Assembly: GCF_001654835.1 (NCBI RefSeq)
Contig: NZ_LXEP01000029.1
Coordinates: 62,001 to 126,000, forward strand
Direction: 5' to 3'
DNA length: 64,000 bases
Source of the DNA: Buttiauxella gaviniae ATCC 51604
GTDB taxonomy: Bacteria; Pseudomonadota; Gammaproteobacteria; Enterobacterales; Enterobacteriaceae
The notes under the pieces are model-generated. The model was not told the DNA's origin and searched no databases. It was given only the letters and a program-made list of their open reading frames with translations. This document shows positions 9,165 to 17,433 of this stretch, piece after piece (the first letter of the stretch is position 1; each line of letters opens with the position of its first letter). The position numbers and the translations under genes are program-made.

Positions 9165-10322
9165 CTAAGAGGCAGGGCTAGTCAGTGGGGCAAACCCACT
9201 GAGTTCTGAAACTAAATCATTCACACCGTTACTCATATTCACGAAGCGAGTTAATGGCGAGCGAGTAACAACGACAAACACGCCGACATTACTTTCCGGG
9301 ACCATTGCCATGTAAGTGATAAAGCCGCCACCACCACCGGTTTTCTGCACAATGCCTGGTCTGCCATTTTTAGGTGCCATATATACCCAGCCAAGCCCTA
9401 AAGCATCTGCTTTTCCTGGGACATCCATACCGATCACTTTAGTCAGCTGGGTACGTTGATATATAAGCGTCTGCATTCTGTCTGCTTGGGTATTACGGCG
9501 ATGGAAATCAGAGCTCAGGAATTGCTGCATCCAGCGCATCATGTCATCAGGCGTGGAGTAAACACCGCCGCTTCCAATTGCCGCAAGTGTGTTATCACAC
9601 GGGCTCGCCCCTTTTTCAGCGACCATCAGGCGTTTGCACTGGTCAGGTGAAGGAGTGAACGTGGTGTCTTTCATCCCCAGTGGACGTGTGATTTGTTCTT
9701 CGAACAGAGCGGGATAAGGTTTTCCTGCTGCTCGAGACAACGCATCAGCCAGCAAGTCAAAAGCAAGGTTTGAATAAGCAGCGATGGTGCCTGGAGAGCT
9801 CTTTAAACTTGCAGTGGCAAGCCAGTTCCAGCGCTGATCGCGTGTCGGCCAGGTAAACACAGTTCGATGAGCCGCACCGCCGGGTTGTTCACGGGGTAAG
9901 GCACTTGTATGCGTAGCCAGATTAACAAGAGTGATGGGGTTACCATTGTATGTCGGGACTCTGGCTCCTGGCGGGGCATATTTGCTTAATGGATCATTAA
10001 GCTGAACTTTTCCCTGATCCAACATTTTTACCAACATCTCACTGGTCATCAGCTTGGTCAACGACGCAATGCGGATAACAGAGTCAAGCTGTGGGCGGAC
10101 GTTATTTCCGGGCCGTGTTTCACCAAAGCTTCTGAAAACGCGCTGATTACCATCAATCACTACCATCGCCATACCGGTAGCTCCGCTGCCGTAATAAATA
10201 TGATTGGCATAACGGTCTGCAATCTCGGAGGCAAAAACCGGATCGGGAGATGTTTGTGCAAAGCTCAAAATTGGCAGCGCAGCAATAACGAGCGCCGCAA
10301 GACGCGGGAGAAGAATTTTCAA
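9165..10322 (-). CDS. ampH: D-alanyl-D-alanine carboxypeptidase/endopeptidase AmpH
   Basis: AmpH is a periplasmic class C penicillin-binding protein of 385 residues that trims and cleaves peptidoglycan cross-links and helps recycling. A signal peptide ends near residue 22 (SFA). The serine-hydrolase motifs are all present: SLTK at 87-90, YSN at 182-184 and KTG at 326-328. It is similar to AmpC but is not itself a resistance beta-lactamase in E. coli. It is transcribed alone, convergent with iprA. Loss of ampH and sbmA together affects peptide uptake in E. coli, and both genes are close here. Confidence 0.94.
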   Translation of the reverse strand: MKILLPRLAALVIAALPILSFAQTSPDPVFASEIADRYANHIYYGSGATGMAMVVIDGNQRVFRSFGETRPGNNVRPQLDSVIRIASLTKLMTSEMLVKMLDQGKVQLNDPLSKYAPPGARVPTYNGNPITLVNLATHTSALPREQPGGAAHRTVFTWPTRDQRWNWLATASLKSSPGTIAAYSNLAFDLLADALSRAAGKPYPALFEEQITRPLGMKDTTFTPSPDQCKRLMVAEKGASPCDNTLAAIGSGGVYSTPDDMMRWMQQFLSSDFHRRNTQADRMQTLIYQRTQLTKVIGMDVPGKADALGLGWVYMAPKNGRPGIVQKTGGGGGFITYMAMVPESNVGVFVVVTRSPLTRFVNMSNGVNDLVSELSGFAPLTSPAS

Positions 10323-10493
10323 CGCAGGTAATCCATAAACGAAGAGAAGCGATATTGATCGTATTTATACTACTCTATGGCGCTGCGCAAACGCGGAAAA
10401 TGAGGAATGTGATAAGAAAAAGCGTAACGCGCCATTTCAACGAGTTTTTCGCTCAGTAATGCACCATTGCTTGTCGCCGTGGTGCACCTGATA

Positions 10494-10781
10494 TTAGTTA
10501 GTTTTTTGTACGTCTTTTTGCATAACGTCGTCTGTTGTGCCGCCTTTTTTCAGCATTTTTTCGTTGCCTTTATGCTCTTTGCGCATCTCATGGCCTGATT
10601 CACAGCCTTTTTTGTATTCGTTTCCAGCTGCACGGCAGTCATCAATAATATGCCCCGGGTTATTGAGTTGTTCTTTCTCAGCCTGCATACCTGAGGTACT
10701 GGTAGCTGGGTTTTCGGCAAATGCTCCTGCGGATGCGAACAAAAGAGTGCTTGAAAGTAAGGCTAATGTTAGTTTTTTCAT
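10494..10781 (-). CDS. Small secreted protein of unknown function
   Basis: This 95-residue protein starts at ATG 10781 (MKKLTLALLSSTLLFASAG), which gives a clean signal peptide ending AFA. An upstream in-frame start at 10832 would spoil the signal. The mature part is hydrophilic and charged, with two cysteines (DDCRAAGNEYKKGCESG) that could form a periplasmic disulfide, and a Lys-rich tail. I do not recognise the family. It stands alone between ampH and lpxP, where E. coli has no gene. Envelope stress or metal binding would be guesses. Confidence 0.65.
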   Translation of the reverse strand: MKKLTLALLSSTLLFASAGAFAENPATSTSGMQAEKEQLNNPGHIIDDCRAAGNEYKKGCESGHEMRKEHKGNEKMLKKGGTTDDVMQKDVQKTN

Positions 10782-11037
10782 AGGGCCAGGTTCCTGAAGT
10801 ATGTAGGGAAATCCCAATAAGTATTGGCACAAATATCGGTTTGCGACAGGTGAAAAGATTAAAATTTATTCATCAGAAATGGCTGAGTGATTGGTTGCGT
10901 TTTACCATAGAAAGACCAAAACCAGACTTTTATTGTCTGTTTTTTGAGCTGAAATGTGCGTGTAACGCCTGGTGTTGATGCAATTGTAGGAAATACGCAA
11001 AAAAACTGACAACTCCTATACATAGGTTGATCAGAAA
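10782..11037. other. Intergenic region before lpxP
   Basis: This is the divergent promoter region of the small secreted protein and the lpxP unit. CAGAC-7-GTCTG followed by six T (10923-10945) resembles a weak plus-strand terminator. Nothing else was recognised. Confidence 0.4.
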
Positions 11038-11166
11038 ATGAGTATCATCAGCGGAATATTGATTATTGTGCTGCAACTATTACTACCAGATGGCGTCTTA
11101 GTGATGGCACCTCGCTGTACCGCTAATGATTTAACTCCTTATGCGATACACACCAATTACGCATAA
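11038..11166 (+). CDS. Possible 42-residue small membrane protein upstream of lpxP
   Basis: A short ORF starts at ATG 11038 and ends 11 bases before the lpxP start. Its N-terminus MSIISGILIIVLQLLLPDGV is strongly hydrophobic and could be one membrane segment; the rest is polar with one Cys. The ribosome binding site is weak. It may be a translated leader that couples ribosomes to lpxP, a tiny membrane protein, or chance. I know no homologue. Confidence 0.4.
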   Translation: MSIISGILIIVLQLLLPDGVLVMAPRCTANDLTPYAIHTNYA

Positions 11167-11177
11167 AGAAGCAGAAA

Positions 11178-12104
11178 ATGTCTAGCAAACCGTTTTTCCG
11201 AAAAGATCTCCTTCACCCCCGCTATTGGCTGACCTGGTTTGGTCTGGCTATTTTGTGGCTTTGGGTGCAACTGCCATATCCCGTATTACTGAAAATGGGT
11301 GACATAATTGGTCGGGCATCAATGCGTTTTCTTAAACGCAGGGTTTCTATTGCTCGCCAGAATCTCAAACTTTGCTTCCCGCATTATAGCGACGTGCAAA
11401 TTGAAGAACTCGTTAAGCAGAATTTCTCCTCGTTGGGGATGGGGTTGATTGAAACAGGAATGGCCTGGTTTTGGTCTGATGCACGGGTTCGGAAATGGTT
11501 TGATGTTAGCGGCCTTGAACACATCACCGCAGCTTGTGATAAAGGGAAAGGCGTTCTGGCCATTGGCGTGCATTTCATGTCGCTGGAATTAGGTGGCCGC
11601 GTCATGGGCCTTTGCCGACCAATGATGGCGATGTATCGCCCACATAACAATAAAGCGATGGAGTTTGTGCAAACTCGCGGTCGCTCCCGTTCCAATAAAG
11701 CCATGATCGACAGACGCAACTTAAAAGGCATGGTGAAGGCGCTTAAGTCCGGTGAAGCGGTGTGGTTTGCACCTGACCAGGATTACGGCCCTAAAGGCAG
11801 TTCATTTGCACCCTTCTTCGCTGTACCGCAGGCAGCAACCACCAACGGGACTTACACTATTGCCCGTCTGGCGAAGCCCGTGCTTCTTACAATTGTTCTG
11901 TACCGTAAATCTGATGGTTCAGGTTATCAGTTGGTTATTGGGCCAGAGATGGATGATTACCCGCTCGATGATGAACAAGCCGCAGCGGCGTATATGAACC
12001 GTAAGATTGAGCATGAAATTATGCGTGCGCCAGAACAGTACCTTTGGTTGCATCGTCGCTTTAAAACCCGGCCTGACGGTCAGCCCAAACTTTACACGGT
12101 TTAA
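11178..12104 (+). CDS. lpxP: Kdo2-lipid IVA palmitoleoyltransferase (LpxP)
   Basis: LpxP is an inner-membrane lipid A acyltransferase of 308 residues. In E. coli it is the cold-shock enzyme that adds palmitoleate in place of the laurate added by LpxL. The N-terminus FLRKDLLHPRYW-like region, the membrane helix near 20-35 and the catalytic dyad HFMSLE (H132, E137) are present. Residues such as PDQDYGPKGSSFAPFF match LpxP. In E. coli the gene is elsewhere, near alaC; here it is next to sbmA. LpxL is the main alternative, but the sequence recalls LpxP more closely. Confidence 0.85.
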   Translation: MSSKPFFRKDLLHPRYWLTWFGLAILWLWVQLPYPVLLKMGDIIGRASMRFLKRRVSIARQNLKLCFPHYSDVQIEELVKQNFSSLGMGLIETGMAWFWSDARVRKWFDVSGLEHITAACDKGKGVLAIGVHFMSLELGGRVMGLCRPMMAMYRPHNNKAMEFVQTRGRSRSNKAMIDRRNLKGMVKALKSGEAVWFAPDQDYGPKGSSFAPFFAVPQAATTNGTYTIARLAKPVLLTIVLYRKSDGSGYQLVIGPEMDDYPLDDEQAAAAYMNRKIEHEIMRAPEQYLWLHRRFKTRPDGQPKLYTV

Positions 12105-12157
12105 AGTAAAACCAGGCTTATGCTACGCTCATGACTTCCTTGTTCATTGAGAGCTTA

Positions 12158-12682
12158 ATGATGCCTGCCAAACGTGTACTGATGGTTATCGATATGCAAA
12201 ATGGGGTATTTGATGCCCCACGTTTTAACCGTGAAACCTGCACGACTCGTATTAACCAACTGATCGATGCCGCAGAAAAAGTTATTTTTATCCAGCATAC
12301 AGAACCTGGTCTTGAGCAGGGGAGCGCGGCGTTTGATTTGTTACCTGAGCTAATACAGCCAACTGATGCGCTGTATGTAACCAAAACAGCCTGTGACGCT
12401 TTTTATCGCACGGAACTTGATGAACTGCTTCAACGCCACAAAATAAACGAATTTGTGGTGTGTGGTTGTGCCACTGATTATTGCGTGGACGCTACTATTA
12501 AAAACGGTGCCAGTCGCGGATATGCCATGACTGTTGCCTTTGATGCCCATACCACAGCAAATCGTCCGGCGGCTCTTGCTGAAGTGTTGATCGAGCATTA
12601 CAACGATGTATGGCGTAACTTTACGATTCCAGGAAATACCCTGCGGGTAAAATCTACCGCAGAAATCCTCGAACAGTGGTAG
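12158..12682 (+). CDS. Isochorismatase-family cysteine hydrolase
   Basis: This 174-residue protein has the isochorismatase/nicotinamidase fold. The catalytic triad is visible as D12 (VIDMQNG), K76 (VTKTACDAF) and C109 (CATDYCVDAT). The start at ATG 12158 or 12161 is preferred because GAGAG precedes it; an ATG at 12131 has no ribosome binding site. The substrate cannot be read from sequence; family members cleave amides or vinyl ethers. It lies 53 bases after lpxP and 98 before sbmA, and may be cotranscribed with lpxP. Confidence 0.8.
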   Translation: MMPAKRVLMVIDMQNGVFDAPRFNRETCTTRINQLIDAAEKVIFIQHTEPGLEQGSAAFDLLPELIQPTDALYVTKTACDAFYRTELDELLQRHKINEFVVCGCATDYCVDATIKNGASRGYAMTVAFDAHTTANRPAALAEVLIEHYNDVWRNFTIPGNTLRVKSTAEILEQW

Positions 12683-12780
12683 AGCTGCACTAACCCTTAC
12701 ATCTCTTGATACAACATTCAGTAAGCCTTATTTTTCCGGGAAAGTTATAACAATAAGAGTGTGTTTTCAGGAGTGTTGTA

Positions 12781-13998
12781 ATGTTTAAATCGTTTTTCCC
12801 ACGCCCGACAGCTTTTTTCCTATCGGCTTTTATCTGGGCAATGATCGCCGTTATTTTCTGGCAGGCTGGTGGAGGCAACTGGCTTGAGCATATCACTGGC
12901 GCAAGTGGCGAAGTGCCAATCAGTGCTGCTCGTTTCTGGTCGATGGGCTATCTGGTGTTTTATGCCTATTACGCTCTTTGCGTGGGTATGTTTGCACTAT
13001 TCTGGTTTATCTATAGCCCGCATCGTTGGCAGTATTGGTCCATTCTCGGCTCCTCGCTGATTATTTTCGTGACCTGGTTCCTGGTGGAAGTAGGGGTGGC
13101 GGTGAATGCGTGGTATGCCCCATTCTACGATTTAATCCAGACTGCGCTCAGCTCTCCCCATAAAGTGACTATTGAGCAGTTCTATCATGAAGTTGGCGTA
13201 TTTCTCGGTATTGCACTGATTGCGGTGATTGTTGGCGTGATGAATAACTTTTTCGTCAGCCACTATGTCTTCCGCTGGCGTACCGCAATGAACGAATACT
13301 ACATGGAGAACTGGCAGATGCTGCGCCATATCGAAGGTGCCGCACAGCGTGTGCAGGAAGACACCATGCGCTTTGCCTCCACTCTCGAAGATATGGGGGT
13401 CAGCTTTATTAACGCGATTATGACCTTAATTGCCTTCCTGCCAGTGTTAGTCACTCTGTCAGCTCACGTTCCAGATTTACCGATCGTTGGGCATATTCCT
13501 TACGGTCTGGTGATTGCTGCCATTATCTGGTCACTTCTGGGAACAGGGTTGCTGGCTGTGGTAGGGATTAAACTGCCAGGGCTTGAGTTCAAAAATCAGC
13601 GTGTTGAAGCGGCGTATCGTAAAGAGCTGGTCTATGGCGAGGATGACCCAAGTCGTGCTTCTCCACCAACAGTAAAAGAGCTGTTTGATGGCGTGCGCAG
13701 AAACTATTTCCGACTCTATTTTCACTACATGTACTTCAACATTGCCCGTATTCTCTACTTGCAGGTTGATAATGTGTTCGGCTTGTTTCTGCTCTTCCCA
13801 TCGATTGTGGCGGGGACTATAACGCTTGGCCTGATGACGCAAATCACCAACGTGTTTGGTCAGGTTCGTGGTTCATTCCAGTATTTGATTAGCTCGTGGA
13901 CCACGCTAGTTGAGCTGATGTCTATCTATAAACGTCTACGCAGCTTTGAGCGCACGTTGCAGGATATTCCGGTAGAAGCGGCAGGTGAGTCGGTCTAA
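12781..13998 (+). CDS. sbmA: Peptide antibiotic importer SbmA
   Basis: SbmA is an inner-membrane, proton-driven homodimeric transporter of 405 residues that imports proline-rich antimicrobial peptides, microcins B17 and J25 and bleomycin. The sequence is SbmA throughout, with membrane helices around residues 8-25, 60-80, 88-110, 140-160, 205-225 and 240-262, and the conserved C-terminal SLiPT-type segment [14 protein letters not shown]-like. AGGAG precedes ATG 12781. In E. coli yaiW follows in the same operon; here a hairpin ends the unit and an efflux operon intervenes. Confidence 0.95.
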   Translation: MFKSFFPRPTAFFLSAFIWAMIAVIFWQAGGGNWLEHITGASGEVPISAARFWSMGYLVFYAYYALCVGMFALFWFIYSPHRWQYWSILGSSLIIFVTWFLVEVGVAVNAWYAPFYDLIQTALSSPHKVTIEQFYHEVGVFLGIALIAVIVGVMNNFFVSHYVFRWRTAMNEYYMENWQMLRHIEGAAQRVQEDTMRFASTLEDMGVSFINAIMTLIAFLPVLVTLSAHVPDLPIVGHIPYGLVIAAIIWSLLGTGLLAVVGIKLPGLEFKNQRVEAAYRKELVYGEDDPSRASPPTVKELFDGVRRNYFRLYFHYMYFNIARILYLQVDNVFGLFLLFPSIVAGTITLGLMTQITNVFGQVRGSFQYLISSWTTLVELMSIYKRLRSFERTLQDIPVEAAGESV

Positions 13999-14005
13999 AA
14001 AGAGA

Positions 14006-14031
14006 AATCTGGCGGGTATTCCCGCCAGATT
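14006..14031. terminator. Bidirectional terminator sbmA/emrB-like
   Basis: AATCTGGCGGG pairs exactly with CCCGCCAGATT around TATT, between convergent genes. Confidence 0.85.
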
Positions 14032-14034
14032 GAT

Positions 14035-15570
14035 TTAATGCCCCGCAGATGGCGCGCTTGGTGCGCCCGAACGTACAAACGGTGGCCGTGCGAACCAGAT
14101 AACTACAATCAGCGCCATAAACCCCCAACCTAAAATCCAGAAGTAGTCGATGGTCGACATCATGTAGGCTTGCTGCTCAATGGTCTTATCTACAAACGCC
14201 AGATGCTGCTGCGTCGCGCCACCCATTTTATCCAGATAATCAACCGCTGAAGGGTTATAAATCGACACGCTCTCGGTCAGATTGGCGTGGTGGAACACTT
14301 CACGACGTGACCAAATCCACGTCGTGAGTGATGACGCAAAAGAACCACCCAGCACGCGGAAGAAGGTAGCCAGACCGGAACCTTCTGCCACTTGTGCGCC
14401 ATTCAGGTTCGACAGCACAATCGTGGTAATAGGCATAAAGAAGAAGGCTACGCCAATCCCCATAAACAGCTGCACTTCTGCGATGGTGCGGAAATCGACA
14501 TCGGTATTGAACTGCGCACGGATAAGACACGAAGCCCCCATGGTCAGGAACGATAGCGAGGCCAGAATACGCAAGTCGAATTTGCTGGCGTAGCGCCCGA
14601 TAATCGGTGTCATCATTAACGGCAACACCCCCATTGGCGCGGCAGCAAGACCCGCCCAGATAGCCGTATAGCCCATCTGCGTTTGCAGCCACTGGGGCAA
14701 AATGATGTTGATGGCGAAGAACGCGGCGTAGCCCAGCGTCAGCGAAATCGTACCGATGGCAAAGTTGCGGTCCTTGAACAGACGCAGGTTAACAATCGGA
14801 TGGCGCTCACCCAATTCCCAAATAACAAACGACACCAACGAGATAGCTGAGATCGTTGACATGATAATAATGTGCGACGAGGCGAACCAGTCGAGATCGT
14901 TTCCCTTGTCCAGAACTACCTGCAATAGCCCAACACCGAGGACGAGCAGAGCGATACCGATATAGTCGATGGGCGAATGAGTCGTGGTTTCTTCACGGCT
15001 ACGCAGTTGCGTCCAGACGACTATCGAAGCAAATATCCCGATCGGTACGTTGATATAGAAGATCCACGGCCACGAGTAGTTATCCGTTATCCAGCCACCG
15101 GTAATCGGCCCTACGATTGGCGCAACGACCGTCACCATCGACAGCAGCGCCAGCGCCATGCTGCGTTTGCTCGAAGGGAAGATAACCAGAAGTAATGTCT
15201 GGCACATCGGGAACATGGGCCCGGCGAAAAAACCTTGCAGCGCGCGGAAGAAAATCAGTTCGGTCATGCTGTGGGCAAAGCCGCACAGGAACGAGGTGAG
15301 GGTGAACATCACCACTGAGCCAATAAATAGCTTAAGTTGGCCGAAACGCCGTGTGAACCAGCCAGTCAGGGGCAAGGCAATGGCGTTACACACTGCAAAC
15401 GAAGTGATAACCCATGTGCCCTGATCGGCACTTACACCAAGGTTCCCTGCAATGGTCGGCAGCGCCACGTTTGCAATGGTGGAGTCCAGCACTTGCATAA
15501 AGGTAGCCAGCGATAGCGCGAGCACCGCCAGCCACATGTTGGGAGGCGTAAATGCGGCTTTATCTTGCAT
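14035..15570 (-). CDS. EmrB/EmrY-like multidrug efflux MFS transporter (DHA2)
   Basis: This 511-residue, 14-helix drug:proton antiporter resembles EmrB and EmrY. Early helix VLDSTIANVALPTIAG is the DHA2 family signature, and motif C-like glycine/proline spacing (APIVGPITGGW) marks antiporters. It should sit in the inner membrane and work with the adjacent EmrA-like adaptor and an outer membrane channel such as TolC, which is not encoded here. It starts 10 bases after the emrA-like stop. Orthology to emrB or emrY specifically cannot be decided, so no symbol is given. Substrates are unknown. Confidence 0.9.
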   Translation of the reverse strand: MQDKAAFTPPNMWLAVLALSLATFMQVLDSTIANVALPTIAGNLGVSADQGTWVITSFAVCNAIALPLTGWFTRRFGQLKLFIGSVVMFTLTSFLCGFAHSMTELIFFRALQGFFAGPMFPMCQTLLLVIFPSSKRSMALALLSMVTVVAPIVGPITGGWITDNYSWPWIFYINVPIGIFASIVVWTQLRSREETTTHSPIDYIGIALLVLGVGLLQVVLDKGNDLDWFASSHIIIMSTISAISLVSFVIWELGERHPIVNLRLFKDRNFAIGTISLTLGYAAFFAINIILPQWLQTQMGYTAIWAGLAAAPMGVLPLMMTPIIGRYASKFDLRILASLSFLTMGASCLIRAQFNTDVDFRTIAEVQLFMGIGVAFFFMPITTIVLSNLNGAQVAEGSGLATFFRVLGGSFASSLTTWIWSRREVFHHANLTESVSIYNPSAVDYLDKMGGATQQHLAFVDKTIEQQAYMMSTIDYFWILGWGFMALIVVIWFARPPFVRSGAPSAPSAGH

Positions 15571-15580
15571 AACGTCTCTC

Positions 15581-16762
15581 TTAATGGGCGCTTGAAGCTA
15601 CCGCATTGCTGTTGTCATGAAGGATTTTTGCCACAAGTTTATCTGCCGCTTCCAGCGAGTCTCTATAAACATCGGTGGTAAAGCGAGGCGTGCTAACGGT
15701 TTGTTGTGGCAGTAGATGGCCATCTTCATTGTTGCGAATATCTACACGGGCATTCATCGATAAGCCAACACGCAACGGGTGCTTCTGCATATCGTGCGGG
15801 TCAAGCGTGATGCGCACAGGTAAACGCTGAACGATTTTGATCCAGTTACCGCTGGCGTTCTGGGCTGGCAACAAAGAGAACGCGCTGCCGGTGCCGATTC
15901 CCAGACTTTCAATGGTTCCGTGGTACTCAACATCATCGCCGTAGAGATCGGCGCTAAGCGTTACTTTTTGCCCAAGGCGCATGGTGCTCATTTGGCTTTC
16001 TTTGAAGTTGGCATCAACCCAAACCTCATTCAGTGGCACGATGGCAAGTAATGTTGTACCGGAGGTCACTCTCATTCCTAACTGCACCGCGCGTTTCGCA
16101 ACATAGCCACTGACAGGGGCAACAATAGTGGTACGCGCATTATCAAGATAACGCTGGCGCAGTGTCGCCACTGCGGTTTTGATTTCAGGGTGGCTATCAA
16201 TCACCGTGTCATCAACCATCGCAAGGTTGGTGCGTAACGCTTGTTGTGAGGCAGCCAAATCACTTTGTGCACTAGATACTGCATCGCGATAATGCGAGAG
16301 ATCTTCAGCCGCAATTGCACCGGTTGAGAAAATTTTCTGGCGGCGCGCATAGTCGTTTTGTGCAGTTTGCAGAGCAACCTGTTTTGCTGCGACCTGAGCG
16401 CGGTAATTATCAGCCGTGCTGTACAAACCGCGAACCTGGCGCACGGTATTGGCAAGGTTTGCTTCTGCTTGCTGAAGTGCAATTTTGGTATCGCTTGGGT
16501 CAAGCAACACGAGCGGCTGGCCTTTCTCGACAAAGTCTCCTTCGTCAGCAGTGACTTGAGTCACTGTGCCACCAATCTGTGGCGTTAACGCCACCTGGTT
16601 GCCGTTTACATAGGCGTCATCGGTAGACTCGTAATAACGAGCATATAAGAAATACCATGCCAGACAGCCCGCGGCTGCCAGCACGAGAATCAGGATAAGA
16701 ATAATAAAGTTACGTTTGCGTTTACTGGAGCGCTGAACGTGCACTTCTGGGGTGGTTTCCAT
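15581..16762 (-). CDS. EmrA/EmrK-like membrane fusion protein
   Basis: This 393-residue HlyD-family periplasmic adaptor has one N-terminal membrane anchor (about residues 20-42), the signature YYESTDDAYVNGNQV, a split lipoyl domain, a Gln/Ala-rich alpha-helical hairpin near residues 95-190 and a beta-barrel. It bridges the inner-membrane pump to an outer-membrane channel. ATG 16762 has AAAGG nine bases upstream and is preferred to an ATG at 16789 that overlaps the marR-like gene. It is the middle gene of marR-emrA-emrB, the order used by the E. coli mprA-emrAB operon. Confidence 0.9.
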   Translation of the reverse strand: METTPEVHVQRSSKRKRNFIILILILVLAAAGCLAWYFLYARYYESTDDAYVNGNQVALTPQIGGTVTQVTADEGDFVEKGQPLVLLDPSDTKIALQQAEANLANTVRQVRGLYSTADNYRAQVAAKQVALQTAQNDYARRQKIFSTGAIAAEDLSHYRDAVSSAQSDLAASQQALRTNLAMVDDTVIDSHPEIKTAVATLRQRYLDNARTTIVAPVSGYVAKRAVQLGMRVTSGTTLLAIVPLNEVWVDANFKESQMSTMRLGQKVTLSADLYGDDVEYHGTIESLGIGTGSAFSLLPAQNASGNWIKIVQRLPVRITLDPHDMQKHPLRVGLSMNARVDIRNNEDGHLLPQQTVSTPRFTTDVYRDSLEAADKLVAKILHDNSNAVASSAH

Positions 16763-16782
16763 CTTTTGGCCTTTATACGGTG

Positions 16783-17238
16783 TTAGCAATGTGGCGCAGT
16801 AATTTCATCCGGCAGCATTTTGGTAATGAGTTTTACCAGCTGTTGGGATTCTTCCTGCGTCAGGCGTGCGGTGAGGTCACTGATAATTGAGGTTAGCGCT
16901 TCGTTTTGAAAATGGTCGCAAATAATCAGGCCTTTGTCGGTCAGAGCCAGAATCACCTGGCGCTTATCTTGTGGATTTGGGGAGCGAACGATCAGTTCGC
17001 GTTTGACCATACGATCAACCATGCGGCTCATTGCGCCAGCATCCATCACCAGAGTTTTGCTGATTTCGACCGGGCTTGTGACACCTTTATAAATATTAAT
17101 CAGCACCTTAAATTGTGCGGCGGTAATATCCATACCAGAGAAGTATTGGCTGATAAGCTGGTCTTTAAACTGGTTCGCAAGGTGGATAAGCAAACCGAGA
17201 TGAAATTTGTTATCGATAATACCCGGATTGTTTTTCAT
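16783..17238 (-). CDS. MarR-family repressor of the efflux operon
   Basis: This 151-residue winged-helix dimer begins at ATG 17238 (MKNNPGIIDNKF). The wing region SRMVDRMVKRELIVRSPNPQDKRQVILALTDKG-like segment, including the D-x-R-x3-LTxxG signature, is clear. The upstream in-frame start at 17289 is rejected because the 40-bp palindrome and promoter lie between it and 17238. By family knowledge it represses its own operon and is released by ligands such as phenolic or lipophilic drugs. Only about 21 bases separate it from the emrA-like start. It differs from E. coli MprA, so it may be a paralogue. Confidence 0.88.
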   Translation of the reverse strand: MKNNPGIIDNKFHLGLLIHLANQFKDQLISQYFSGMDITAAQFKVLINIYKGVTSPVEISKTLVMDAGAMSRMVDRMVKRELIVRSPNPQDKRQVILALTDKGLIICDHFQNEALTSIISDLTARLTQEESQQLVKLITKMLPDEITAPHC

Positions 17239-17244
17239 GATATT

Positions 17245-17284
17245 TGCCTGGTCAGTAATTACATATGAAATTACTGACCAGGCA
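17245..17284. promoter_or_regulatory. Perfect 40-bp palindromic operator of the marR-emr operon
   Basis: TGCCTGGTCAGTAATT (17245-17260) and its exact complement AATTACTGACCAGGCA (17269-17284) flank 8 bases. The palindrome covers the predicted -10 and start of transcription of the marR-like gene, the expected place for autorepression. Its arms are longer than one MarR site, so two dimers may bind. Confidence 0.8.
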
Positions 17285-17296
17285 GTCAAGTGTCAA
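17268..17296 (-). promoter_or_regulatory. Predicted promoter of the marR-emr operon
   Basis: On the minus strand a perfect -35 TTGACA (17296-17291) is 17 bases from TAATTT (17273-17268), which lies inside the palindrome. Further TTGAC repeats lie just upstream. Confidence 0.65.
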
Positions 17297-17433
17297 GTTT
17301 GTGTCAAGAAGATCGCACTTTATGTCAGCGAGCCGATGGCCCTCAGTATTTATCAGTCAATCTCTGATAAACGGCAGATTGCAGAACTGCTATTGTTTCA
17401 TCCTGCCTTAGAAAACAATTACAACGGAACGTT

